Source of the DNA: Anastatus disparis
Lineage: Eukaryota; Arthropoda; Insecta; Hymenoptera; Eupelmidae
Assembly (NCBI GenBank): GCA_017163975.1
Contig: JAFFSR010000242.1
Coordinates: forward strand, 3,869,001-3,933,000
DNA length: 64,000 bases
Direction of reading: 5' to 3'
In this document: one piece after another, positions 24,101 to 34,183 of the stretch
Layout: every line of letters begins with the position of its first letter
Numbering within the stretch: the first letter of the stretch is position 1
Notes under the pieces: model-generated
The model's input: only the letters and a program-made list of their open reading frames with translations
Databases searched by the model: none
Told to the model about the DNA's origin: nothing
Made by a program: the position numbers and the translations under genes

Positions 24101-26501
24101 TAGTCACTCTGGCTGATAATATAGAATTGGACTTGCGCGTGTTTGGAGTCAATTCTGCAGACAGTACAGATAGTTTATTAAATGTATTTTTAATTGTTTT
24201 CGAAATACCCGTTTTAGGAAGCAGCGAATATTTAGAAATGGCTTTACATATGTTATGTAAAGCTGCAAGTTGTTTACCACTTTCAGCTCAAACAAAACTC
24301 GCTCGTATCTGGGCACGACACTGTAGAACACGATTGCCTAGTTTACTTCAAGCTCTTCAACAACTTGTTACTGTTAAGGTAAATATAATTAATAAAATAA
24401 AAATTTCATTACATTAAAATATTAAACATTCAATTAAATTATTTTCTAATTTAACGAATAAATGTTATTTAGGTCATTACAGGCAGTTTCACACGAGATT
24501 ATTGTGTTCAAGATGCAGATACTATCACAGCACCAACAAAAGTCATGAAAATTTTATACTACGCTAGTATATTAGCTGGTGAGCTGGATTCACCAGATCT
24601 TGCCCATGATGAAGATAATGAAGCAAACAGCTCTGAAAAATCTGTCATAAAAGCGTCGGTAGCTCCTCAGGTACTTAAAGAAATAGTATTTTAAAATCAA
24701 ATTTTTTTTCACTCAATCCATTGTTATTTTAGTAAATATTTATTGTGAAAATTATTATATTAAATTAAAAAAAATGAATATTTTTTTAAGGATCCGCTAG
24801 CTGTTGAATTAGGAATTTCTTCTTTGGATGCTCGAACACCTCTTATATCATTTATTGACTTTTACAACGAACCGCTAAGTGACGCTGTAGAAATGGATAA
24901 GGATTTTGCGTATTATAAGAGTGAGCAGCCAAAGAAATTTAGTTTTATGAATTATGCTTTCATTCTTACACCTGCTACAAAAACTCTTGGGTTATATTAT
25001 GACAACCGTATAAGAATGTACAGTGAACGTAGAATGAGTTTTCTACAAACCGTAGTTGGTCAACCCACAAATCCATACCTTAGGTTAAAGGTAGAAACAA
25101 TTGACGTATTTGCATTTGATAATTTGAATATTTGATTAATAATTTAATTACATTTTAGGTCAGAAGAGATCATCTTATTGAAGATGCTCTTGTTGAGTTA
25201 GAAGTCGTAGCTATGGAGAACCCTTATGATCTCAAGAAACAACTTGTAGTGGAATTTGAAGGTGAACAAGGCCTTGATGAAGGTGGAGTTTCAAAAGAAT
25301 TCTTCCAGTTAGTTGTTGAAGAAATTTTCAATCCTGATTATGGAATGTTTACCACACAAGTAAATATACATTAATATTATTTAATATAGATTATTATATG
25401 AATTGATACTACATAACTATTTTAATTTTAGGAAGATACACAAAATATGTGGTTTAACCCATCATCTTATGAAAGTGACGCACAATTTACCCTTATTGGA
25501 GTAGTTCTTGGATTAGCAATTTATAATAATGTGATATTGGATGTACGTTTTCCTATGGTTGTTTACCGGAAATTATTAGGTAGGAAAGGAAGCTTTGCTG
25601 ACTTAGAAGATTGGAATCCAACGCTATATCGAACAATGATGGAAATGCTTGAATATACAGGAGATGATATAACAGATACATTTATGCAAACTTTTAAAGT
25701 TGGTTACAAGTATGTCTCTTATATATTTTAATTTTTTTAAATTGAATCATGTATTGATAAATACATAAATGAAATTCGATTTTTTTTTTCATTTTACAGA
25801 GATGTGTTTGGTTCACTTATGTTTCATGAATTAAAAAAGAACGGTGACGAAATTTATGTGACGCAAGAAAACAAAAGAGAATTTGTAGAACTATACGCAG
25901 ATTTCTTGCTTAATATATGTGTGCATAGACAGTTTAAAGCATTCAGACGAGGTTTCCAAATGGTTACTGATGAAAGTCCATTAGCATTATTATTTAGACC
26001 CGAAGAAATCGAACAATTAGTCTGTGGAAGTAAAATCTTTGATTTTGCGGAATTAGAAGCAGCAACAGAATATGATGGTGGATACACAGTCGATAGCGAA
26101 GCGATACGGAACTTCTGGCAAGTCGCTCATTCATTGCCACCTGAAAGTCAGAGAAGGCTTTTACAATTTACGACGGGAAGTGATCGAGTGCCAGTAGGAG
26201 GTCTTTCACGTCTTAAAATGACTATTGCACGTCATGGTCCAGATTCTGACAGGTAATGTTTAAAATATTTTAAAGAAAATACAAAAAGAAAATCGCATTT
26301 CTCTTTATTTAAAGAATGCATTTGCTGAATCATAACTTTCTTATTATAAAATATTAATTATAAAACCTTTGTAATTACAGATTACCCATAGCTCATACGT
26401 GTTTTAATGTGTTATTGTTACCAGACTATAGTACATTAGAAAAACTACAAGACAGATTGTTGAAAGCAATTAATTATTCAAAGGGCTTCGGTATGCTTTA
26501 A
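21179..26501 (+). CDS. UBE3A: UBE3A/E6AP HECT E3 ubiquitin-protein ligase
   Basis: HECT-class E3 that takes ubiquitin from an E2 onto its own cysteine and then onto substrate lysines; cytosolic and nuclear. Eleven coding exons with matching phases: 21179-21225, 22112-22247, 22639-22819, 23553-23918, 24068-24378, 24473-24670, 24791-25090, 25159-25359, 25432-25709, 25800-26252, 26381-26501; 863 aa, close to the 850-875 of vertebrate UBE3A. The N-terminal AZUL zinc domain starts near residue 26 ([15 protein letters not shown]...GCGNPSC...YCASS) with its cysteine ligands. The HECT domain fills the last ~350 residues: [68 protein letters not shown] and the catalytic Cys831 in [10 protein letters not shown]. 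It ends SKGFGML, the usual UBE3A C-terminus. The ATG in exon 1 is in frame with the AZUL domain and precedes a good GT donor. The middle linker is acidic and poorly conserved, as in other species. Confidence 0.97.
22899..23333 (+). CDS. Possible alternative terminal exons of UBE3A (short isoform tail)
   Basis: Inside UBE3A intron 3 two blocks are open and splice-compatible. 22899-23036 follows an AG acceptor (TTTTTTAATTTAG) and accepts the phase-1 end of exon 3; it ends at a GTGTGT donor, again phase 1. 23110-23333 follows TTTTAG and stays open to TGA at 23331-23333, followed by AATAAA at 23422-23427. If used, the product would keep the AZUL region (121 residues from exons 1-3) and gain about 119 residues, first Ser/Asp-rich ([12 protein letters not shown]), then Lys-rich ([10 protein letters not shown]), and would lack the HECT domain. 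No known domain is recognised in the tail. The alternative is chance open frames in AT-rich intron DNA. The constitutive transcript skips both blocks without a frame problem. Confidence 0.35.
23422..23427 (+). terminator. AATAAA after the possible UBE3A alternative exon
   Basis: AATAAA hexamer about 90 bp downstream of the TGA at 23333, within a CAATAAATAAATATATAAA stretch. It would serve the proposed short isoform; AT-rich DNA makes chance occurrence likely. Confidence 0.3.
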
Positions 26502-27420
26502 ACAATTTGAAAACGCTTTTTCATTAGCTACAACGCATATCAGGAGAAAAAAACATTCTATTAGTCCCAGATTTTTATTTATAGTAAATGTTATGCGAAT
26601 CTATACTCTTTCTCCTGTCTAGTAAGAAAAAAAACATTCGATCTTTTTTATAAATACGTGCTTGCGAATTGATAATTCATCATTGCAAGGTTTTTTAATT
26701 AATTTTTACACAAGTAAAAAATATAAAGAAACCTCATTAGCAATCGTCAGCTCTTTATGTATAATGCTATTGAACTTGAAATTGGCAAGTACACAAACAA
26801 AACCCAAAAAAAGACGTGAGAGGAGTGACTGTGATGCGAGTATACATGCCGAGTAATTGGATAATAAACTATGTACAGAATGTTTTACATATGTACGTTT
26901 TTTTAAGAGATTTTTTAACCTTAAGTTTTATGCGTAATATTGAGCAACGAGAATAAGTGGTTATTAACTCCTTTCCTTCTCTTTTCCTTTATTACTGAAA
27001 ACTAGCATAGAACAAAATGGCTCTAAATTTATATAAATATAACACTAAAAACATTCTGTATGTGTACATATAATTATAAATATTAACCTTAAACGCGTAG
27101 ATTAATGTAGCAGCACTTGAATTATATTAAGCCGAAGCGTGACCCCGAGACATAAAAAGCCAATTGAAAAAGTAAAAAGACGCAAACAAAATCTTTGTAA
27201 AAAGAAAATTTAAATCATTGTACTTTTGTTTAAGCACATTTTATATTTTGCCGTATACATATATAAATGCAAAATTGAATTTATACAAGTTTGTAATTTA
27301 CATATCTTTAGACTGGTCATCTTGCAATCCAACATCTTTTGAGTCATATGACAATAAAGAATCATTGTTATACTACAACTTATTGTTCTTTATTAAAAAT
27401 ATAAAAATCATTTTATAAAA
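26502..27420 (+). other. UBE3A 3' UTR
   Basis: Follows the TAA at 26499-26501. AATAAA signals at 26863-26868 and 27353-27358 suggest short and long 3' ends. No further coding potential is seen. Confidence 0.5.
27353..27394. terminator. Closely spaced opposing poly(A) signals of UBE3A and the Ly6 gene
   Basis: Plus-strand AATAAA at 27353-27358 (UBE3A) and minus-strand AATAAA (TTTATT on plus) at 27389-27394 (Ly6 gene) lie about 30 bp apart between the two convergent genes, so the 3' ends probably meet or overlap here. Confidence 0.45.
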
Positions 27421-27709
27421 TACATTATTAATATAAATACATACAAAAAAAAACGTTAATCTTTTGCTTCAAAAATTGTACTATCATACTGTAACATTGT
27501 CTTCTTAATAGTTTTAAATCAATAAATAAACATTTTAAATTGATATGTTGAAAACGCATACAATTATGTGACATAACTGTATCATGTTAAATGTAATATC
27601 AAAAATTACTTGGACGGTTTTGTAAATAATTAAATATTACTAATTTCTACAAATATTGGACGGATTGATTTCATCAACAGTCATAGGTTCAATTTTTTAT
27701 ACTAGTGGC

Positions 27710-28585
27710 TTATATTAACAATTTAAAGGCTGCAATGCTAGCTGCAATAAGAGTAGATATTGCAATATTTGAGGCACTGTTACATCTATGATCAAAGTAA
27801 CAAAAACACCACGTTACATCATCATAATAATCTCTATGAATATCTAATTGGTGAACACTATTGTTAACATAATGTCCTAATCGAACATCTTTGGCAGCTG
27901 GTCTGCAACCTTCATATTTATCAGCTGGCATATCTGTTCTGAATCCTCGAACAGAGCTCATGCATTCTCTTGTTATAATTGTTTCGGCTAAAAATAATCA
28001 TTTATTTAGTATCATTCATAATATTAACTCAATCATATAAAAAATTGTGATTAATATACCTCCTTTTTTTTCGATTATCTTGACACACTTGTCATCGTAT
28101 TCTGGGCATGTTTCTCCCCAAAACCAAAGCCAGTTAAATGGAGTTCCACATCCAGGTTGATTACTATTGCATCGATAGCAATATAAAGCATCACCTAATA
28201 ATATCAAAACTCTTTAATATAATGTTTACTGTAAAACAATAAAGTAATTAAAATTGTCAATAAAAACTGTAACTTTAAAAATATATACTGTGGATCAAAT
28301 TTCCAGGTATTTTTAACAATTTTACAAAAAAAAAAGATTCAATTTATCAAATAAAATATATAGGAATTAACATTCCAGTAGAAATTAAAACCCAACAGTT
28401 GAATATTAAAAAAACAGCACTAAAATCTTCTAAAACAATGATTTGTTTATTGGAACCACGCCCCCAGCAAGTGTTTGGTTATGAAAACTAGACAAGTGTC
28501 ATTTTTAAATATATAAACTATCAAACTTACTTTTTTGTACTAATAATCCTAAAAATAATAAAGTTAATACGACAAATTTAAACAT
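27710..28585 (-). CDS. Ly6/uPAR-domain GPI-anchored protein
   Basis: Small cell-surface three-finger protein of the insect Ly6 family (the group with quiver/sleepless, boudin, crooked neck-like 'crok', etc.), members of which tune ion channels, septate junction assembly or receptor trafficking. Three exons with matching phases: 28531-28585, 28060-28194, 27710-27987; 155 aa. Signal peptide at residues 1-21 (MFKFVVLTLLFLGLLVQKSDA), then LYCYRC, the typical Ly6 start. Ten cysteines (24, 27, 34, 48, 55, 72, 91, 124, 126, 132) with the final Cys-Asn pair (RCNS) give the standard five-disulfide pattern. A hydrophobic tail after CNSASN (about 138-155) fits GPI attachment near residues 133-137. Possible N-glycosylation at N105 (NNS). 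A tryptophan-rich stretch NWLWFWGE in the first finger is unusual. Which insect Ly6 orthologue this is cannot be settled by eye, so no symbol is given. Confidence 0.9.
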
Positions 28586-29134
28586 TTTGTTCAAATTAAC
28601 GTCATTTATTATCTACAAAATAACTAAAATGAGTTGAATGAGTCGTTTGTTACGTTATAAGGTGGTTTGGTACCAAACTACTCAAACTATTCTTACTACT
28701 TCTACTAAAGGCACATATTAAAACCGTGTCGATAAAACAGAAAATGTATTATCATGATTAATCGCAAGAATTACATGCTCAAAAATCAATTAAAAGATAT
28801 ATTTACCATGTTTTTAAAAAGTTAAGGAAACTTTTAAAGTTTGGTGCCAATTTGTTAATATTCGAAATAATATTCAATAAAATAAGTATGATTTGGCAAA
28901 TTTATTACTAATCATCTTTAATTTTTTTAATTATTTGCAAATAATATCAGTATATAGAACTATAAAATTTATTAAATTTGTTGAATTACTTAATTTAAAT
29001 AAAGGTCAAAACATTTTGTTAATAATTTTAAGCAATTTGCATGAATAAAATTTATATTAACTGGTTAACTTAACTCGAAAATTACTGAATAATTTATAGA
29101 AAATTTTTAATAATTTACAAAAGCATCGAACATT
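28586..29134. other. Ly6 promoter side and AT-rich intergenic DNA
   Basis: Upstream of the minus-strand Ly6 start. I see AT-rich DNA only; no TATA box or motif can be assigned with confidence. Confidence 0.4.
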
Positions 29135-29911
29135 AAAGCCATTTAATATTTACGTTCTTTTAATAAGCACAAATTAACAAGTAACTACTTTTTTTCAACA
29201 CCTGGCCCGAAAGTATCACTTTTTTACATAGCGCCAAAAAAGTGGTATTTTCAACACGGTGTTGAAAAAAATCGCATTTTCGACACCGGAATGCGACTCT
29301 AAATCTATCAACATTGTTTTGCTTATGTTTTTAAAAACTGTATATTCTATATGTTATCCGTGTGTTCTTCTCGCATTCAATCCAACCCAAACCGTAAAAT
29401 GTTGACAGAACACAAAAACGCATGAAATTTTTTATAGTTGATCATAAATAAATATTTCTTTCAGTGGTTAACCCAATGTAAAAAATAGCTCATTTTAATC
29501 AACAAAAAAAGCTAATGATTGATCATTATTTTATACGTATTTCTATATTTTTATTTGAAAATAATGAATAATTTTGCATTTAATTCCATAAGATTACATG
29601 TTAAAGTTACGAATTTTTAATTTCATTTTACTCATTTATTTGATAGTTGACACCATTTGTTCTTTATACCATTGTAAAGCTCTATGTTTCTACTTTTATT
29701 TGTATTAGTTTCAGATAATCCTATATTTTTAAGTGTAACCCGCTCATTACATCTTGTTTGTCCGCCTTGCCTTCGGCTCGGGTGACAATTTACATATGAT
29801 TTCGGACATTTTTTACTTTTTTTCCCTAGGTGAAAAATATACTATTACAAAGTATATAAAAGCCATGTAAAAATTGTTTCTTTAATAAGCATAAATTTAC
29901 AAGAAACTACT
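29135..29911. repeat. ~54-bp direct repeats flanking a 670-bp palindrome-containing segment
   Basis: 29135-29189 and 29858-29911 are direct copies: AAAGCCAT, then TTTAATAAGCA, AAATT-ACAAG-AACTACT. Between them lie a short palindrome with 10-bp arms at 29252-29272 (TTTTCAACAC / GTGTTGAAAA), matching CAACACC and GGTGTTG ends at 29198 and 29261, and at 29757-29785 a GC-rich CCGCCTTGCCTTCGGCTCGGG block like the centres of other palindromes in the window. This looks like a mobile element or duplicated foldback unit; no ORF. Confidence 0.55.
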
Positions 29912-30140
29912 CACAAAGTAGTATACTTTTATATCATTCGTCATATAAATGATTACATTATAAAATAATTAACGTCTATAATTAATAACTTCAATTGTAA
30001 GAATCAATTTGCGTACTGCAAGTTAACGGTAAAATAATACGATATACCCAATGTCTAGACAAAATTTAAGGTATATAAGTAATGATCCCTTATTAAATGC
30101 TCATTAGAATTACTCATTTGTAACCTTTACATCATATATA

Positions 30141-30619
30141 CAGTCCGCTCTCTCAATAGTTTCAATTTGCTAATGAGGAGAGGAATTTTTTTTCTGTTGT
30201 ACCCTTACGAAAACCCTCTTGCTCACAGCCAATTGTGCTCACATTCTCTCTCATTAGTTCCAACAGCAAAATACGAATTTGCGTGTGCTGATTTTAGAAA
30301 CTTTTAATAAAAGTAATCTAATTTATATATTGTTTATTCAATCTAATATTTTATTTATTTATTATATAGTGTTTAATTTATTTCTAATATGAATCGCGTA
30401 CTAAATCGAGATTACAATGTATACGTGTTTAATTTATTTATTGACATTGGTTTTTATTGCAATAAAAAATATTTATTGATATTTTATTAGAAACAAGTTA
30501 TAAAATATTAATATTTAATAAGTTTTGGTTTTAATAATTATTTTATGAATTTTATTACGTAGGTGGGGAAAGCATTTGAACGATTTGAGGTAAATTGTAA
30601 CTATTGAGAGAGTGGACTG
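30141..30619. mobile_element. Tc1/mariner-type MITE (479 bp, TA-flanked)
   Basis: Terminal inverted repeats of about 33 bp, 30141-30173 and 30587-30619, begin CAGTCC(G/A)CTCTCTCAATAG and differ at only a few positions. TA lies directly outside both ends (30139-30140 and 30620-30621), as expected of a Tc1/mariner TA target duplication. A second inverted pair lies just inside near the left end (CTAATGAG-AGAG at about 30171-30186 and its complement ending about 30258). No transposase ORF fits, so it would be mobilised in trans if at all. Confidence 0.8.
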
Positions 30620-30626
30620 TATGTAC

Positions 30627-31029
30627 TTTTATGTCCTCGTAGGCCGTATTCGTGTCAGTATGTAAAGAGCATGCTAAATTTGTATTGGCATCCCATATGT
30701 CTCAGACGCGCTCCTCGACTTTTTACAAGATTTATATGTCTTCCTGAGACATATTGAGACTCAATATGTCTCAGGAGAAATCAATATGGCATCACCGATC
30801 CTACTATGTTTCGTTCAATATGTCAAAGAGCAATCATATTGAACGTAGGTTAGTGAAAAAAAAATGACTCGCGCTTCGACAGCAGCTATACTCATTACAA
30901 AATGTCAATCTAAGAAACAAAAGAAAAAATCAATAGAACTAAAATTTTATTTTAAAAGTATTGAAAAAAAGATTAATATTTTCAACTAATAAGTTATAGT
31001 TCCTCATACGGCCTACTTCGGACATAAAA
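30627..31029. mobile_element. Non-coding inverted-repeat element with internal hairpins
   Basis: Ends 30627-30650 and 31006-31029 are inverted copies (TTTTATGTCC then GTAGGCCGTAT) of about 24 bp. Inside, a hairpin with perfect 17-bp arms TCCTGAGACATATTGAG lies at about 30742-30776, and a second with 10-bp arms GTTCAATATG at about 30812-30844. It begins 6 bp after the TA-flanked MITE. No ORF. Probably a foldback-type non-autonomous DNA element. Confidence 0.6.
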
Positions 31030-31034
31030 TCATC

Positions 31035-31202
31035 TATGTCCTTTGGCCGTTTATTCAGGTGGAATCTGAATCTCGAACAATGTTTGCCGCTTGAGCAGAA
31101 ATCTACCTCGGGCGCGCTTCGCGCGCCCTCGGCAATTTCAGCTCAAGCGACAAATATTGTCCTCGATTCATATTCCACCTGAATACGGCCAAAGGACATA
31201 TA
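31035..31202. mobile_element. Long palindrome with ~73-bp arms and GC-rich centre
   Basis: The whole segment is a near-perfect inverted repeat. Left arm from TATGTCCTTTGGCCGT (31035) pairs with the right arm ending CGGCCAAAGGACATA (31200); both contain ATTCAGGTGGAAT and CGCTTGAGC. The centre is GGGCGCGCTTCGCGCGCCC. The TATGTCC start and GGCCGTAT block resemble the termini of the neighbouring element at 30627-31029, suggesting a related family. No coding content. Confidence 0.75.
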
Positions 31203-32590
31203 TAACTAATATATCACATACATAGGTAAAGGCGCCCCCATTAACTTATAAAAGCTAAGTAATATAATATGCATCCAAATACATTTTCTTCTTTTGAATT
31301 TTGACGAAAAATACGTTATTCTGCCAATATTTAAGTTTCTATGAAAAATTCCACACTCAACCCGCATTTTGATGCAAATATCAGTGATATGTATTTAACG
31401 CCTCTATTTTTCTATGTGCCCGCATAAATGTGTGTGTCTACATATAAAAAGCTATGTGATGGGAATAGTAAGATTTATGTATACATATATAAGTTTATGT
31501 AGGTGTATATACCTTTGGTGTAATTTCCCCGTCTTACTCATCGACTCGGCCTTTTGACAAACAGATTTATAAACAGGATCCCTGGCAGACGATACACTCT
31601 GTCAGCAAAAACCGATTGAATTTATAAACATGACTAGGCTTGTTTACAATGAAAAATTTGCAAGATTTTTCTTTTTTACTTTTTTTTTTCATTTTCAAAT
31701 TATGAATATCAGAATTTATAATTTTATGGAAATTTAAAAATATTATTTTAATCCACAATTTACTTTTTAAATTTATTGTAAAATTATTTTTTTCAATATT
31801 TTTTATAACATGATATGAAAACTCTTGAAGAATCATTGAACCAATTTTAATTTGGTCTAAGCTGGTTAAAATTACGAAGTGCATAAAATGAAACTTAAAA
31901 GAACGATGAGTCATCAAAGAAAAATATTTGTTTTAATAAATAATATGTTTATTCTTTTCGATCAAAGTAAATAAACTTAAAGGTGACCTTATTAGTCGTA
32001 TAAAATCCGACATTAATTTTTGCATTTTACAATGTATAATAATTTAGCAAGGACTAAAACGTTGACATCCAAAATTTGCCGGAATTGCACGCGCTTCTTA
32101 AATTGGACCTGCAATATAATATATATAGAATGATGAAAACATCTGCGTCTGTAAACAATTAAATTTTCGATTATGTATAAGATTATAAATATTTTGAAAT
32201 ACAACTCCATATTTTTGAATATGAAAGTTAATATATTGACTTTCAGAAAGATAAAAGTTTATTTTGAGGATAAAAATCTTATTTTTAAACTGAAATTTGC
32301 AATTCGTATTCTTAAATGAAAAAAATAATTAAAACGTGTAATTTTAAACTAATAAGATATTTTGGAATTTTTTTTATATAAAGAATATTAATAAAAATAT
32401 TGTAATAATTAAAGCTAAAAAATATTCCTTAAAAAAAAAATCATGAAAATTTATATTGGAGCAAAATTGCTCCAAAATTATACTGCAATCTGTTTTTACT
32501 GTTTACTTAACAAATATCATTATTCTTAATATAGGTCTATATTTAACTCAAGAATTGAAAAAAAATACAATTTGAAATAATCTAAAACTC
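31203..32590. other. AT-rich intergenic DNA, no gene seen
   Basis: The ORFs here (31567-31917 minus, 32013-32210 minus) are Lys/Phe/Ile-rich chance frames. Nothing else stands out. Confidence 0.5.
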
Positions 32591-32917
32591 ATGCATGTGA
32601 AAAATTTCCTTCTACCCGGCAAATACAAAATTTCCCCCCCTGGTAAAAGCCCGCATTCCATATACTACCATATAGAACTATCCCTATTCTCCCACACAGT
32701 TTTTGAAATAAAATTTTCATTTCTAATCGCAGCCTCCCTGCTAGTACAATTCATAAAATGTAAGGGAAACTTTGGTCTAACATATTTTCCTTCCTTCTGC
32801 ACCATATATACAATAATCTCGTCCGGGTCAGTATACCTAATATGCGGGCCAGCGGGCAACATTTTGATCGATAAAATTCTCCTACACACTCAGCTATACA
32901 CATATATATATACATAG
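32591..32917. other. Unexplained open-frame island
   Basis: About 330 bp of C-rich plus strand (G-rich minus strand) sequence inside very AT-rich DNA. The plus strand is open for 108 codons from an ATG; the minus strand has a 74-codon ATG-started frame (32665-32889) of mixed composition (MLPAGPHIRYTDPDEIIVY). Neither translation is recognised. It could be a transposon ORF fragment, an old exon, or regulatory DNA. No splice sites clearly bound it. Confidence 0.3.
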
Positions 32918-32950
32918 AATAAAAGTTCTTAACTCAACCGTTGTTAAACT

Positions 32951-32959
32951 TGGTGGCGC
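32951..32959 (+). promoter_or_regulatory. Weak CTCF-core-like site
   Basis: TGGTGGCGC differs from the insect CTCF core AGGTGGCGC at one base. It lies upstream of the GC-richer block that may be the CrebA promoter. Very short motif; may be chance. Confidence 0.15.
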
Positions 32960-32989
32960 TGTAACAAGTCAAGAAGCTATTTTGACATA

Positions 32990-34183
32990 TATACATGTAT
33001 ATATATAGCTTGAAGCGAAGAGCAGATTCCAAGTCCGCTAGTAACAGGTGGTTCACGTTGGTTGGTCGAATCTCGTGCTTAGCGGCGGCGGCAATCACCC
33101 TCTCCCTCGTCTTTTTTCTTTCCTTTAACCTCGCGCTTGTGTATAATGCTGAATACTTTTTCTCTTTCTATCTCCCTTTCTATCGTTCTCTCTCTTTTCT
33201 CTTCCCTATATGCGCGAGTTAAGATACATACACACAAGCCGCATTATAGAGCCGCAGTGCGCCCGTAGTACCACGTGCGCTCGGACGCCTCCTTATCCTA
33301 TTCAACTCTATATTAAAAAGCACGCACATATTTTTTAATAATTCTGCTATCTTAAGCAACGCCCTCTTCTTTGGCATTTAAAAAAAAAAAATTTTTTTTT
33401 CTTCAAAGTCAAAGAAATTATATTGAACGTTGTTAAATATCAAATGATTATTGTTAAGTGCTTAATATAAAGTCAAAATCAAAAGGTGTGCGCCAAAAGG
33501 ACAACGCCCCGAAGCGCAGCGAACTGTATACCGGCGTCTCGATACAAAAAAATAGAGAAGGAAGGAGAATAGAGATAAAAAAAATTTTACGCATAACAGA
33601 GAAGTTTAAAGGAAAAAGAAAGAGAGAGAGAAAGAAGGAAAGAAGCGCTCAGTAAAGTTAAAGCCGGCATCTCAAGCAGCAGTGAACATTTAGAATAAAA
33701 GCAGTGCAGTAATAGTAGCGCGCAGTGCGCGATAGAGTATATATCGTCGTCGTTCTCATCGATCGACTGGCCCTATTATTTTTTTTTCTGCTTCTTATGT
33801 GTACATCCCCTATGTGTCTACATATATACGTTTCATGATTGTGACGTAGATATTAAATACACCAAAACAGTGTAAGGCATTGTGTTGTATCCGCCCCCTT
33901 GAAAAAAAGAGTCTTAGAAGATTATCATCATCGTTTCGTCATTTGAACCACCTACGCATACTGTATTCTACAGTAATAATAAGTAGTGTTTTAACAATAT
34001 TTGAAGTGTTGCTAAAAGTTTAATTAATCGTTAACCGCGCTTATGAGGAAATCATTTATTTTGGCGCATAATTAAAGTGTATATCATATAGTGAAAATAG
34101 AAAAGAAAATATAAGAGGATATAAATTCGAAAGATTTATCAACCGACTCGAGATTTTAAAATCTATGGCTGATCTATAAGGAG
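32990..34183 (+). promoter_or_regulatory. Candidate distal CrebA promoter / 5' UTR exon
   Basis: A CpG-containing, less AT-rich block about 5-6 kb upstream of the CrebA start codon. It ends at AAGGAG followed by GTAAAT (donor at 34184), which could be the 3' edge of a non-coding first exon spliced to an acceptor near 39094 (TTTTATGATTTTAG). The assignment is inference; no transcript evidence is visible. Confidence 0.3.
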
